64,000 nucleotides of DNA, from positions 1-64,000 of the forward strand of contig JAECUM010000832.1 of the NCBI GenBank assembly GCA_016617855.1. Direction: 5' to 3'. Shown here piece by piece: positions 43,938 through 56,222 of the stretch. Position numbers and translations under genes: made by a program. Position 1 is the first letter of the stretch; every line of letters starts with the position of its first letter. The notes under the pieces are model-generated. The model was not told the origin of the DNA and did no database searches. It worked only from the letters and a program-made list of their open reading frames with translations. The DNA is from Megalonaias nervosa. Lineage: Eukaryota; Mollusca; Bivalvia; Unionida; Unionidae.

Positions 43938-44909
43938 ACGCGGTGGTAATTGTGTGTCCTCAGGAATTACTTGTAATTGTTCACGTACAAATCCACGTTG
44001 AGGAGCAGTTGAATCCAGTCTGTAGATTGCAGGTCTACCAGTGGATCTTACTACGCTAGAAATTTTATGTGTGGTCACACTCCAGATAGGATCAGTTGCT
44101 CTTTTTTTACCCCCTTCAAGTTCACCAGGTTCATATAAATATCTTACAGTTATATTATCTAATATTGGTTGAGAGGAAGATTCACGTTGTATTGGTATAT
44201 ATTTTTTTTGTGATTACATTAGAAGGTTTCATAGAAGTTGCACGAATAATTTCATTATTTAACGCAGCTATCACACTTGGTAACCTTGCAACCCATTCGC
44301 GAGATCTTGTATCAGTATAAATTATTTCCTTCGCATACTGGTATCCAAATAACCGCTCAGCGAGTGTTCGATTAAATCTTTCAACGATGCCTGATCACGA
44401 TGAATTTCGGTGTGTCCTAGTCTGATTTTCACGTTATGTTTTTTCATCAGTGATGATACTGCACCAAGAAATTCTTTACCAGGATCAACCTGTAGCAACC
44501 GTGGCCATTTCAGACCACCACGTTGATAAATTCGTTCAAACACAGATGTAACTTCAGTTGCTGTCTTTGTTGGCAGTGGTTCTGCTTCTTTATATCTACT
44601 TGCAACGTCAACGAGAGTTAGCCCGTATTTGTATGTGCACAATCCGCTAGCGGATCGATTACGTCCACGTGTTTTAATGGTATTATGTGGTAAAAACAAA
44701 ATATCTGCTTGATGAACTTCATTGGGAACGCTGACATCAAAATGTGCATACTGAAGTCTTTTAGGTGGTGGTAGATAAATTTGCCATATTGCCTGTCGTG
44801 CTAACCACGTTGCAGCAACAGCACGTGAAACCCTTGCAACTTCGGCGAGTTTACTAATAGCTGCTCTGTCCTTCCAATATCCTCTCGGGGAATAATAAAT
44901 GGACTCCAT
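43926..44909 (-). CDS. Integrase (rve/DDE), two frameshifts
   Basis: The minus-strand frame from 44,909 has Asp69 (NEVHQADILFLP) and Asp142 (RLLQVDPGKEF). A frameshift at about 44,386 is followed by the third catalytic residue, Glu, in a segment reading VERFNRTLAERLFG, and a second frameshift lies at the T8 run at 44,202-44,209. The C-terminal chromo-like domain (VRYLYEPGELEGGKKRATD, QRGFVREQLQVI) ends at TAA 43,926-43,928, overlapping the HNH end of the polymerase tail-to-tail. Length near 327 residues is normal. It would insert the element's ends into host DNA. Confidence 0.88.
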
Positions 44910-44925
44910 TATAATAGTTATATAA

Positions 44926-45432
44926 TTAATTACCCACCCCTAGCATTATTTTACCTTTCATGCCAGACTTTACAAGAAAAGCAGCTAATTTTTCTCGAAG
45001 TGATTTATTCGGTATTTTATTTATGGAATGAATTAATTTTATGTCAGCGAGATGTCGTTGTTGTAAATCTTTATTTCTATAAGCGATATCATGAACGTAA
45101 CATGCTTGATCGATTCCATTTATGGGATGTTCACCAGGCCGAGGTTGATCTTGGTTGTCAAGACGAATATCTAAACGGGTTCCTGGTCCACAATAATTAT
45201 AACCCGGTAAGCGTTTTTCCCCCGGATATTTCGCCCACGGTAATCCTGGTAATTTTCCCAGCGCCGTAGCAGCATCACTGCCGACTTTGTATTTGTTAGA
45301 AATAAATTTATATTTTTTTGTGCCACACTTTTCACATTTACCTGTCAGTGCACGCTTTTTATTGTTTGTTATTATTGTTGTTAATCCAGTGGTGGATGTG
45401 GCTGCCCTGCATCGAACACAATATAAATTCAT
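44926..45432 (-). CDS. Phospholipase A2-domain protein with zinc ribbon
   Basis: The start is taken at the ATG at 45,432 (MNLYCVRCRA), because the frame upstream of it overlaps the ATPase gene. The N-terminal zinc ribbon pairs YCVRC with GKCEKCGTK. The PLA2 core has a calcium loop YNYCGPGTRL and the catalytic His-Asp in ACYVHDIAY, as in parvovirus VP1 and other Polinton PLA2s. A lysine-rich helical end follows. In parvoviruses this domain opens endosomal membranes; a similar role is inferred. It lies 12 bp from the divergent ATPase start and 16 bp upstream of integrase. Confidence 0.85.
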   Translation of the reverse strand: MNLYCVRCRAATSTTGLTTIITNNKKRALTGKCEKCGTKKYKFISNKYKVGSDAATALGKLPGLPWAKYPGEKRLPGYNYCGPGTRLDIRLDNQDQPRPGEHPINGIDQACYVHDIAYRNKDLQQRHLADIKLIHSINKIPNKSLREKLAAFLVKSGMKGKIMLGVGN

Positions 45433-45444
45433 ATTATTTATTAT

Positions 45445-46105
45445 ATGGATATAACTGACTTTTCTGCGACACGAAAACAAGAGCCAGTAAAGCATCACCC
45501 AGCGCTACCGAATTTTATCAGAATGATAATAATAGGTCCATCTGGAAGTGGGAAGACGCAATTATTGCTTAATCTGATAATGAGATGGCTGAAGTGGGAT
45601 AAATTATATTTAGTAGCACCATCTGTAGATGATCAGCGATGCTATGAAGTACTTAAAGATTTTAATGAAAATGCAAAATTGTTAAATGAAAACAGTGACG
45701 TTATTGACTTTATAACTGATGTTGATGAAGCGCCATCTGTAGATGATCTGGATGGAAATATTAATAATTTAGTAGTGTACGATGATGTCATGCTGGACAA
45801 ACAATCAAACCTAGCTAGGATATTTTCTCGAGGTAGACATAAAAATACAGACGTGATTTATGTTACACAGCGTTATACGCAAATTCCAAAAGTGATCAGA
45901 GATAACTGTAATATTTTAGTTGTGTTTAACGGAGTTGATAACGCTGCAAAATATTTATTATACTTGGTGTTCAGGGGATATGGATATGATTAAGTTTAAA
46001 CACTTTTTTTCAAAAGCACAAGCTACCTCGTTTGGTTTTATAACGATAAATTTACATGATCCGAGGTCAAGATATCGTAACGGACTTGATAGAATATTTG
46101 GATAA
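45445..46105 (+). CDS. FtsK/HerA-type genome-packaging ATPase, one frameshift
   Basis: Walker A GPSGSGKT (residues 31-38), Walker B NNLVVYDD (about 107-114), and IYVTQRYTQIPKVIRDN as the sensor/arginine region. The frame closes at 45,993, but a +1 shift near the A run 45,948-45,951 restores the conserved C-terminus, which ends at 46,105 with FITINLHDPRSRYRNGLDR. It would drive DNA into the capsid. It is the last gene, 7 bp before the right TIR, and divergent from PLA2. Confidence 0.9.
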
Positions 46106-46112
46106 AAACCAC

Positions 46113-46352
46113 AGAAGCAGAGGGGGTGCGACCAACGGTGAGTGACCAACATGTAAACGCGGCCACGTAGCGATTGAAATACAAAAATCATCATCGAAGT
46201 AACAACCCAAGCTAACCCTGTCGGGTTCCTACGATGCAAAGTTAGAGGTGCTGGTTTAATGTTATTGACGTTGAGATTTCATCGCCGTACGAGGCTTTAT
46301 TTTTCATAAATAAGGTCTCAGGCAAAGTTGTCTGTTCACCCCCTCTGCTGCT
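46113..46352 (-). repeat. Polinton-B right terminal inverted repeat
   Basis: Inverted copy of the left TIR. The inner boundary reads AGAAGCAGAGGGGGTG (one base different from the left end), the outer end CACCCCCTCTGCTGCT. It is followed by CCTTA. Confidence 0.95.
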
Positions 46353-46529
46353 CCTTAGATTCATTGTTAGATAGGACCGAGAATTCTAACTGCTATCTCT
46401 TCATTCCAATTCCATAAAGAGGCTCTTGTATTAGTAGACACAGCAAATTATGAACACTATAAACTGTCACACTGCAGACATCGTAGCGATATGACTGAAA
46501 TTTTTTTAAAGCTACGTTAAAAATCTGAA

Positions 46530-46530
<1 letters not shown>

Positions 46531-46570
<40 letters not shown>
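46531..46570. repeat. (CA)n microsatellite
   Basis: About 40 bases of CA repeat in the NHE intron, 180 bp after Polinton-B. Confidence 0.85.
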
Positions 46571-46571
<1 letters not shown>

Positions 46572-46825
46572 CACGCAAATTATGAATCTGACACTTTCAT
46601 GCTTTAGTTATACTTTAGGACGAGACAAACCACTTTTGTAGCAATTTCGTTTTAATAAATTTTCAGAAAAGAAAATATTATAAACTATATTTATTTTGTT
46701 AAAGATTCATTTAGTCATGGAGATAATAGGAACAACTTTAAAGAATAATTTACAACAATATTCATCGAATGTTCGGGACAATGGAGATGTGTAGAACAAT
46801 TTATCGATATGATTTAACTTTTCAG

Positions 46826-47028
46826 GAGTCGTAGTCCTTGCCTGGTTGTTAAACAGACGACGTCTGATAAAGCTGACTTTCATTGACCAGTTTATCATGG
46901 CGTATGGCGGGTTGCGAGGCGGAATCGCCTTCTGTCTGTCCCTGTCTCTTAATGACGCCACAATACCTGAAAAGAAACTGTTTATCACTACTACTGTTAT
47001 CATCATTTTCTTCACTGTTTTCGTGCAG
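46826..47028 (+). CDS. Na+/H+ exchanger exon (part 4)
   Basis: Acceptor TTTTCAG, donor GTTAGT. It encodes VVVLAWLLNRRRLIKLTFID, then FIMAYGGLRGGIAFCLSLSL with the GLRGG motif conserved in NHEs, then a helix ending FFTVFVQ. It joins the exon at 29,510 across the 17.1-kb intron that holds Polinton-B. Confidence 0.9.
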
Positions 47029-50000
47029 GTTAGTTAAATGTAACTTTTCTTAACTTTTCTGTTTCGGTCTTCTTCCTGTTTTAAATTTCAGTACGATTCC
47101 AACTTCTAAGATTTTTGTAATTGATCGCCAAGTATTCGAATTGTCTATATTCTTGTTTTATGTTACCCTAGAATATATGCAGGTTACGAATTTTAAGCGG
47201 TCATAGGTCAATATCAAAGAGTAAAGTTAATTTAATTTTTTTGTCGCCCAAGCATGATATTGATCAGTCTTTATTTAACATTTTACCCCCGAATCTCCAT
47301 TAAAAATATTGAGAAAAGTAAACGGTCAAAGCCACAAGGCAACATTTTTCCATAATACAATAAGATATGAAGATATGAAGCGAGAAATGCATAATCTTTA
47401 CCGTAACATAACATAGCTGAATTATTTTGTCATGAACAGTTGACCGGTTGTAACACCGTGCTTACGTATTATTTTATATAGGGTCCTTGAGGCTTTATCG
47501 TAAAGTCTTGAAATCTTCTTTACCAGCCATAACAGTCAAGACACAACAGTAGAATAGATATAGAAATATATGTGTATCATTTTATAAATCTATAAAGTTT
47601 TGCATCATTGTAAAAATGTAGAAAGTACTGTATCATTGTATAAATATAGAAAGTTCTGTATCATAGTGAAATTTAATGCGAATGCACATCTTTTGAATCC
47701 CACAGTGAAAATGAATAGACTGAAAAATTCAAATTCCAGACTTCCATTTTTATACTACAACTAAGTATACTAGTCTAAAATTACTACACTAGTCCAATTT
47801 ATGTATTTCGCAAATTAAGCAATTAGCCTACTAGACCAGTCAGACTGAGGTACAGGTAATACAAAGTCGTCTGATAGGATTTTACAGGTAAATATGTTAA
47901 TTAAAAGATACTGACAGTGACGCATTTTCTGGAATAATTGGATCGCTGATAGATGTTCATGACTTCCGCTTATAAATGATGGTCTATATGTACACAATAA
48001 ACGTTTATTCTTTCCGGATTCAGTGAATCATTTCTGTCCATTTACCGCACCCCATAATGGAAAATGGTATGTGGACCAAATGTTTTATCCACCCTTGTTT
48101 TATTTTTATCTTTTTAATTTTAAATATGGCTCACAACTGACAAAATAGTAAATTAATAAATGCACTTTAAATGACTTTGCTTTATAGGTTGAAAAAATCA
48201 ATATACAAGTCATATGTTATTAAACCATTTACTTTGGTAAAGGACTGTCAAATGCTCTGACCTGCCTTATAACAGACCAAAATAGAATGTTCACAATTGG
48301 TGTGCCTTTTCATTTGACTTCATCCGGGCATAGTAACAAGCCGACACATTAATTGTAAATTTTAATACGACGGTCCATATGAAGCCAAATAAAAATGTAT
48401 ATACCCACTGTGTAGATGTTCTGTATTAAGCAACAGTTACATGAGTATGACTTTTTCTGCGTTGTAAAGTTGTGTTTGCTAATTAGATATTGTACTATTT
48501 CTTCTTCTGTTGAAAAAATTAGCAATTTTAATTTTTTTTTTATTTACTAGAAAGGGTGATACAAAGAAAAACATGCAACAGAATCTCTGCCACAATGCTA
48601 AAATTGTTTTTATTATGTATAATCATGACATCTCTTACCGTATACAGTCTCAAAGACTTGTCTACAGTAGTATCATAGGCGTTTTGCCGGTTACTGATCC
48701 AGGTCACTGCCTCTATCTTGTACGACCCTGTTGTTTTGTTTGGCCACTTCACTTTCGTAGATTATTAATCCACGCGTTGCGCATACTATGAGGCTTGTTT
48801 GCTAAAATGATCTAAGGTCACGGGGGATAGAGGCTATTACATATATCAGGAAGAAATATACAAATCCGCTAAAATTACACTACTGTGCTTAATGTTATCA
48901 GTTTTCTCATTGCAAGGACTTTGTTCGCACAGCAGGAAACGAACCGAACTCAATATTTTGAAATAATTTAAGACGTAAATAAACCACTCGCGGGTACTTA
49001 GTGTAGGCTAAAACGAAACCCGCGCACATTTTAGTTCAGGTATAAGGCATAAACATTAAGTATGTACAGTTCCGTGACACTCCTAAAAATTGCTTGACTG
49101 ATTTTAGATATTTCATTGGTAAGCTGGGAAATGATCCCTTTTTCAACATCTAATTTTGTACTTTAACATTCGAACTTTTTCACTCATTTCAGTATTTAGG
49201 TGTTATAAAAGTATAAATTGTCAAGTAAATAACAGATTTATCCATACATTTGATTTGTCTTCATCTTTCCTTGTCACAAATGGGGTAATGTCTATTGATT
49301 TGTAATAAATGTTCCGATATCCCGTAATTTACTTTGAAAAATTGCCAGAACGTCAACGTATTTTCTGCTTTCATTTTAACTAAAATATTTTTTAAAGTGT
49401 AGTATTTTGGGTTCTTTTAAACGTTAGCGCTGCACTTTTGATGTCTAAGCAAGCTGAAAATATTCAATGCTTTCCTGTTCCAGAAAATTAAAATCTGTCC
49501 TGTTGTAAAGCTCTTTTTCCTTGGAGAACTGTATATTTTCAGACTTTCTCTTTTTCAAAAGTTTACTAAAAGCATATGTTTATTATAATTTTTTTCGGTT
49601 TTAATTTTCAACCAAAGCGTATTTTGAGAACATATACCAGTGCTAAGTTGTGTTTATATATGTTGCTGTCTCTTTCGTGTACTTGTATGTCATCAATGTC
49701 TTCCTGCCATGGGTCACCCACGTGACTAACGCACGCTTTTCTGTTCGGAAATCTTTTTCTTGCTTGCTTGTGCATTATGTAGGCAGACTGTTCAATTAGT
49801 CATTCTTTTAATTCAGTGTATTTTATTTTATTTTTGTTCCGTCTAACTTGTTCCCACAATTAATTAATATTTGCGTAAGCAACATAGCTTCAACCTCTAA
49901 GAGAATATGCGCTAAATGCTATTCTTTGTCAGTCATATAAAACAAAATGAATACATCCAGAGAATACTTTATCCTTTAGGTTTTATTAAACCATACTGTT

Positions 50001-51633
50001 ACACTATTTGCCACATTTTTCTGATAATTTCAAAACCATGATTAATTTTAGATTGATGTTAAATTTTGTGTTGTTTTCAATCGAACTTTGTTCTCTATAA
50101 ATTCTACTTTTGTTTTCGTTGACTCTTTGTAGATTGACCTTGTACATCGAACACCTAATTTATTCCGTCCTCATACTGCATTGCTTTAACCATCAGGGCT
50201 GATGATGCTTAATTTCAATGTTATCATCAATGAAAGTAACCTTAAATCTGCATCTTTTCTAAAACATTGAATGACATCTCTTTTGATATTTCAAATAAAA
50301 AAATTAATATTTTTATATCCTTAAATGTCATTCTTCAAGCCAGCTATTGTAATAAATTTAGGTCATGTGCCATTTGTATTTACGTCTCAATTTTTATAGA
50401 TTTATTAGATTTTTGTGATTACTTGTTTGATTATGGGAAGTCGGTGTTGAGGAAATATTCATTATCCCGAGTAATTAACCAGTATCTACGGGCAATCGTC
50501 ACAGAGTGCAGTGTTGACGAGATTTCATGGTGGCGTGGTTTAGTTTCTTAATGAGTCCATGTCAGTGCCGGATAAGTGGGCCTTTAGCCAAGTAATTCCT
50601 ATTAAAATCTAATTGTGTTGATTGATTTTGTATCTCCATGTAAACTGTTTGTGATAGGGATTGATATTTTGTACAATGGAATAACTGAGAAGGGATTGTT
50701 CCATTATCTCGAGACGCCTTTTAGTGTTGCTTTGATGGTAAATATGGTATAGAGTTCCATGCGAAATGAGGCTTAAAATCATGATTAGACTGACCCAGAA
50801 TTAGAAAAAGAAAATAGTTCTCTGTATTTATAATTTCATGGCATAAAGTACTGGCGCTATGTTACTGAAATTTAACAAGGAGAAACCATGCAGTTGTGAG
50901 GTTGCAATGCAATTGTGAAGTTGTGATGGAACTGTGAAGTTGTGATATTTGTGGCCATTCGGTGATTAGAGAAAAACTATTTATAGTCTTGGCGCGTTGT
51001 TAGAATTTGCAGTAGACAACGGTTGTTGCCGAGAAGTCATTGTAAATAGGGGAAAACACATGACTTATAGCAGAATTCATGCGAGGGTTGGATTAGTTCG
51101 GTAAAGAGACCCACTTGGAATATTACACTATTTTCCACATCAAATTTGTAAACAAAGGGGCAGTGTCTCAAAATACCAGTATTGTCATTTTAACCTCGTA
51201 AAATATGGTCAATATATCAAGTACAAGCAACAATTATCTCTGCTGGTGATAAATAGATGGACCCTGATGATTCGTCGATCCGTCGAGAGAGAGAGAGAGA
51301 GAGAGAGATAAAAAAGATCGTACTATATTTTTTTCCATATTGTCCATTTTGTCCTCAAAATATAAACTACTAACATCTATGACTAGAAGAGAGTGAGGAT
51401 TTACACATAATTCGAGAGCTAGAAACAGACGTGTTAAAATAATTACTTTTTTAATGATTATGTACTGAAACTTGTCAAGTCAACACATTTTTGGGATCAG
51501 AAATTAAATTTGATTAAGCAATGAATAAAAATAAAGGAACCTATTTCTAATCTATAAAGTGCGCCTCTTTTCGTTGTACTGCATGTCTTTAATAGGGTAG
51601 CTCGCTACACTATATACTTTCTGATATTTATAG
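47029..51633. other. NHE intron, no gene
   Basis: 4.6 kb of AT-rich DNA. Short frames only. It holds one (GA)n run at 51,285-51,308 and no recognisable mobile element. Confidence 0.55.
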
Positions 51634-51723
51634 GGAATCACAATCAAGCCAGTGGTAAACGCCTTAAAGGTCAAAAGGGAGGAGGAAAGGGACCCATCAC
51701 TGAATGAAAAGATACACGAGACG
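51634..51723 (+). CDS. Na+/H+ exchanger exon (part 5)
   Basis: Exon after TTTATAG and before GTATGT. It encodes GITIKPVVNALKVKREEERD and ends KIHET, the end of the membrane domain and the start of the cytosolic regulatory tail. Phase 0 at both ends. Confidence 0.9.
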
Positions 51724-52126
51724 GTATGTTACTTTACAGATCAATTACAGAAATTATTATACGTTTTCTAAATCTGTAATATGATTCGCATATGTAATTA
51801 GCCTACAACGAGCCCTTTTCCTGTCAAGAAAAAGATAGTGTTTGTGTTAGGTAGGCAACTGAAATGTATACTTTGCTGTCCTTCTAACAAATTTAGAAAG
51901 ACAACATTTCTCCCGTTTTGCTTGATTTTGATATATCTGAGCACATGTCCAAGGAGTTATTACTTTATATAATTGAAATATTCTTATTAATTTCGTCATC
52001 AAACGTTATATAAGCAATATATATGTCATTTTAGATGATAGTAAATAAATATAGGAATCACATAATGAAAGGGGCAGAATTAGTAGTAAGCAAAATAGTA
52101 CTGAAGGTAACATCCTTCTTACCATT

Positions 52127-52615
52127 ATCGATAAATCAATGAAGATTGGCAACACAGTTGTGGAGTTAACATCTATCTCAGACCTTACCATTATCAATAA
52201 ATCAATGAAGATTGGCAACACAGTTGTCAAGTTAACATCTGTCTCAGACCTTACCATTATCAATAAATCAATGAAGATTGGCAACACAATTGTGAAGTTA
52301 ACATCTATCTCGGACCTTACCATTATCAATAAATCAATGAAGATTGGCAACACAGTTGTGAAGTTAACATCTATTTCAGACCTTACCATTATCAATAAAT
52401 CAATGATGATTGGCAACATAGTTGTCAAGTTAACATCTATCTCAGACCTTACCATTATCAATAAATCAATGAAGACTGGCAACACAGGTGTGAAGTTAAC
52501 ATCTGTCTCAGACCTTACTATTATCAATAAATCAACTAAGATTGGCAACACAGGTGTGAAGTTAACATCTATCTCAAACCATACTATTTTCAGTAAGTCA
52601 ATGTAGATTTGCAGC
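52127..52615 (+). repeat. 66-bp minisatellite, about 7 copies
   Basis: Units of 66 bp read as 22-residue repeats (MKIGNTVVKLTSISDLTIIN plus KS) on the plus strand and as another open 22-residue repeat on the minus strand. The unit length is a multiple of three, so both frames stay open by construction. It lies in an NHE intron and is not evidence of a gene. Confidence 0.9.
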
Positions 52616-52887
52616 GTAAGACCTTACATTGTCAAAAGTCAATAAAGACGAACATAATTTCAGTCGAACTGCCTATCAAGACTTACAATTAACCTGTAAT
52701 AAAAAAGTTATATTTACATTAAATTATCATATCTGTAGATTTAATTGTAACTTTAAGACCTCTTCGTCTTCTGCATGTAATTTATCAATATGTTTTATGT
52801 GAATGTTTGTTTACTAAAGGAAGTTTTATGAAATATGGCATTTAATGCTTTCTCGGTGACAATTCAAATGTCTATCTAATTTCGAAG

Positions 52888-52958
52888 ATGATTGATCACT
52901 TGATGGCGGGAGTGGAAGACATAACAGACAGATCTAGCCACAATCTTATGAGAACCAA
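52888..52958 (+). CDS. Na+/H+ exchanger exon (part 6)
   Basis: Begins after TTTCGAAG and ends before GTAAG. It encodes MIDHLMAGVEDI..., the amphipathic HLMAGVEDI segment conserved in NHE cytosolic tails. It ends with a split codon completed at 62,335. The acceptor polypyrimidine tract is weak. Confidence 0.75.
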
Positions 52959-52959
52959 G

Positions 52960-54080
52960 TAAGATTCAATCCATTGCCAGAATTATTACATTTCCTGTAG
53001 AAATTTGTCTACGGGTGTTCGTGCAAACTTGGCCTTTTTAATGTGTTGCTCACCTGGCTGTAAGGCCAAGTTAGTCTATGGTATAACTCTGCGTCTGTCG
53101 TGGCTTGTCCGCCAATTTTTGCTTTTTCCGATTTCAGAAAAAAACCATCTCACCAATTCTAATTAGATTTAGTAAATATCATTCGGACGTAAAGGCATGT
53201 ACAAATGATTCGGATCCGTCGTCTGACGTGACAGACGTTTCTAAAATTAGTAAAATAACCTTCAACAACTTGTAACATACAGTTGGACAGAATTTTATCA
53301 AATCTGATCGAAAACATCCTGGTAGAAAGGCCTTTCAAGCTTATACAAAATATGTCTATGTACCACCCATTATGACCAATGTTAACAAAACTATTACCCC
53401 CCCCCCAAAAAAAAGCAACCCCCCCCCACCAATACACACTTTTAAACAACTTATCAAAATATTCGTAAAAGAATTTGACCAGCTTTGACAGAAATGATCC
53501 TGGCAGGAAGTCCTTACAAGTTTGTATAAACGATGCTGTTCTGCCACCCAAAAGGCCGTCCTTGTTAACAATATGCAAGCCTTTTTGCATGACTTCTCAA
53601 CAAGTGCTCGATAGAATCTGAGAAAATTTGACGGAAAGCATTCCGGCAATGATGCCGATCAAACATCAAATATCAACTCCGTTCCTAAAATAGAAAAACA
53701 AACAAAACAACCCCTTAGTTATTGTTATATGTATTTAATTTGCATCGTGTGTTAGTTATTTTATTTTATTTCAATATATTCTATTGATAATATGACGTTG
53801 TATTTTGGACTTGATCTTGTCCGAAATCAAATTCATTTCTACCTGACTGAATAATTGATTTTGGTTTCATAAACAACATGTTTATCTCAATCTGAGTCTA
53901 GAACTTTGGAAATTCCCTAAGAATTGCTAAGTCCAACTCTTGTTAACTACTTTTTATATGATAATTGTAGTAGTAGACGTCTAATTATAACTAAGATTTT
54001 ATTTTAAAAACGTAAGGAGCCTTCTGGAAAGTTATTTTTCATTAGGTAATATTATTTCGTTTGAAAATGCTAATTGTGAC
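52960..54080. other. NHE intron, no gene
   Basis: No supported gene. A C/A-rich tract occurs at 53,397-53,430 (long runs of C with A7-8). Confidence 0.5.
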
Positions 54081-54089
54081 CTGGGGTTA

Positions 54090-54785
54090 AGTAAAGGAAA
54101 ACACAATCTTGTTTTTCTAGAAATTATTCATTTGTGCTTTAAGATCTTAACAGAATCTGCCAGTGGACAGAAGCTGGACACAATCTCAAGCTTCAAGTAC
54201 TTGGGATCAATTATCACAGACGAGGGCTCCAAACCAGAACTACTTTGCAGGATTGCACAGACAACAGCAGCAATAACAAGGTTGAAACTAATATGGAAAG
54301 ACACCAACATTACTCTTGGTTCCAAAATAAGTTGATGCGCTCGATTGTCATATCCATTTTTCTGTATGCTTGTGAAACATGGACGCTCACATCAGATCTA
54401 AAAGGAATGATTCAAACCTTCGAAATGAAATGCTACGCAAGATCTTGGGCATGTCATATATTGACCATGTAACCAACAAAGAGGTCGTCAGCAAGATCCA
54501 AGGAGCCATCATATCCTATGAAGACCTCTTGACCACAGTGAGAAAAAGCAAACTGAAGTGGTATGGTCATGTCTCAAGATCATCTGGACTGGCCAAAACA
54601 ATCTTGCAAGGCACAGTGCGGGAGTGCAGAAGAAGATGCAGACATAAAAAGTGATGGGAAGACACCATTAAAGAGTGGACAGGCATGGGGTTTGGAGATT
54701 CTCAAAGGGCAGTATAAAACAGGAAAACATGGAGAGAATTGGTTGTAAAGTCAGTTGTGGTGCCCCAGCGACTTCTTGGGTTACG
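54090..54785 (+). mobile_element. LINE 3' end (RTE-like), with (ATG)n tail
   Basis: Shifted frames read SGQKLDTISSFKYLGSIITD, SIFLYACETWTL and KSKLKWYGHVSRSSGLAKTI, the C-terminal domain of a LINE reverse transcriptase. The sequence ends in a long ATG microsatellite. It is 5' truncated and lies in an NHE intron. It is a different family from the LINE at 24.2 kb. Confidence 0.8.
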
Positions 54786-54786
54786 G

Positions 54787-54788
54787 AA

Positions 54789-54842
<54 letters not shown>
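54787..54842. repeat. (ATG)n microsatellite
   Basis: About 18 ATG units directly after the LINE fragment, consistent with its 3' tail. Confidence 0.9.
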
Positions 54843-54844
54843 GT

Positions 54845-55930
54845 TAAGTCCAAACATTCATTTGGGCTTGAATTTATTTATTCAAATTATTTAATTCAAG
54901 TGATTCTTCTCTGGAATACAAAGTGCTCATCACAAATAATATTCTTGATCACAGAGTCTAGAATTTATAGTGAAATTTCAAATAAGGATGCATTCTTGGA
55001 TTGTAGTATTGTGATTCACCAAAGACTGTTGGTAAATCACCACTACACGAGCCAACATAGGGACATCAATACTTCCAATGTTGGATTTAATTTGCATTTG
55101 TACGAAAGTTTTTTTCAGAACTTTAATCATTAGGGCTTGAGTTTGTAATTCTATGACTATTTGGGATTTAATTCGAAATACCGTATGATCCTGTTTACAT
55201 TATTCACTTTGTATTCTAAGGAAATTAATTACTTGTTGAAGTTTTCAAAGCTTGTTGCTTCTCGCTCTTTTCTATTACTTATTTTAAGACCATAGAGTCG
55301 TAATATTATGCCGATCCGATACAATATAACCGCCTTTACAAAAAAGTGGGCAAACGTTTGAATGGCGTCTGAAAATCTGCTCAGCAAGTTTTACAGAAAG
55401 CATTCTAGTTGTGATTGTTCGTGATAATCTGTTTCCAGTATGGCAGCCTTTAATTTGAAAAGGTCGAAACACATGTAACCGATATTAAACCCTTGACTGA
55501 ATTTAACACAACGCATCCTTCATAAAAACCTTTCGCATGGTACAAATGATGCAGATCCAATTTAAAGCAAACGCTGCTGATCATTCATCCGTTATTGAGG
55601 CCGTTGCTCAATATACACAAACATTTTATCTACTCAAAATCTTTCTCAGAACAATATGGATTACTGTAAGCATCCTGATTTGAAGGCCTAAATTACAGTA
55701 AGCATCCTGACTTGAAGTCCTAATTTGAATGTAAGCATCCAGATGTGAGGCCTAATTGGTCAATAAACATGCTACTTTGACAGTAAGCATCTTGATTGGA
55801 ATGCCTTTAAACTTAATACAGAAAATGCTGTTATGTCATCTAATATGGCGAAAGATAATAGAAATAGTGAAACTTTTGAAAACAACTTGATGGCTCTGAA
55901 TAACCCCCGCACCTACCAGGCCGCGCTCCA
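54845..55930. other. NHE intron, with short repeat
   Basis: No gene. TAAGCATCC units recur four or five times at 55,664-55,800 (for example GTAAGCATCCTGATTTGAAG), a degraded repeat with a period of about 35-40 bp. Confidence 0.45.
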
Positions 55931-56222
55931 CACACAAATAGTTGCCTCCATCTATCTATACCCCGTCTACTAATGGTGATGTGGAGTACTGGGTGTTGTG
56001 TAACTTCAGAACCCCAATCTTCCGTTTGAGGATTATGAAGACTCTTTCTTTAACCATTTACGATGTGCCTGCGGATGTTGTGGTGATTGTAGTCGCAGGG
56101 GCTCCCACTCTCGTCTGCTACTCCAACTTCAGGTGCCAGTTCTCAATTTGAGGGTCAGCGACCATCTGTTGTGCTGGTTGGCGCTGCGGTGGCGTCATTA
56201 CCACGTGCTTTGCCTCCCAGGT

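Larger units (their letters stand above)
30049..46352 (+). mobile_element. Polinton-B: complete 16.3-kb virus-like DNA element
   Basis: 240-bp terminal inverted repeats (30,049-30,288; 46,113-46,352) are flanked by CCTTA (30,044-30,048; 46,353-46,357), or TCCTTA if the base shared with the right repeat is counted. Inside are capsid, penton-like, protease, packaging ATPase, integrase, polymerase-helicase and accessory genes. The complete virion module plus integrase and polymerase makes this a polintovirus/adintovirus-type element. It lies in an NHE intron on the coding strand. Broken frames (five TGA stops, eight frameshifts) and TIR divergence of about 7 differences in 240 suggest an ageing copy, or one with uncorrected assembly errors. 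Confidence 0.92.

Noticed and set aside
52006..52551. Minus-strand 181-codon frame with IDLLIMVRSEIDVN repeats
   Set aside because: It is the antisense of the 66-bp minisatellite; both strands are open by repeat length.
53159..53649. Minus-strand frames of 143 and 97 codons
   Set aside because: They cross a poly-C/poly-A tract and contain no domain.
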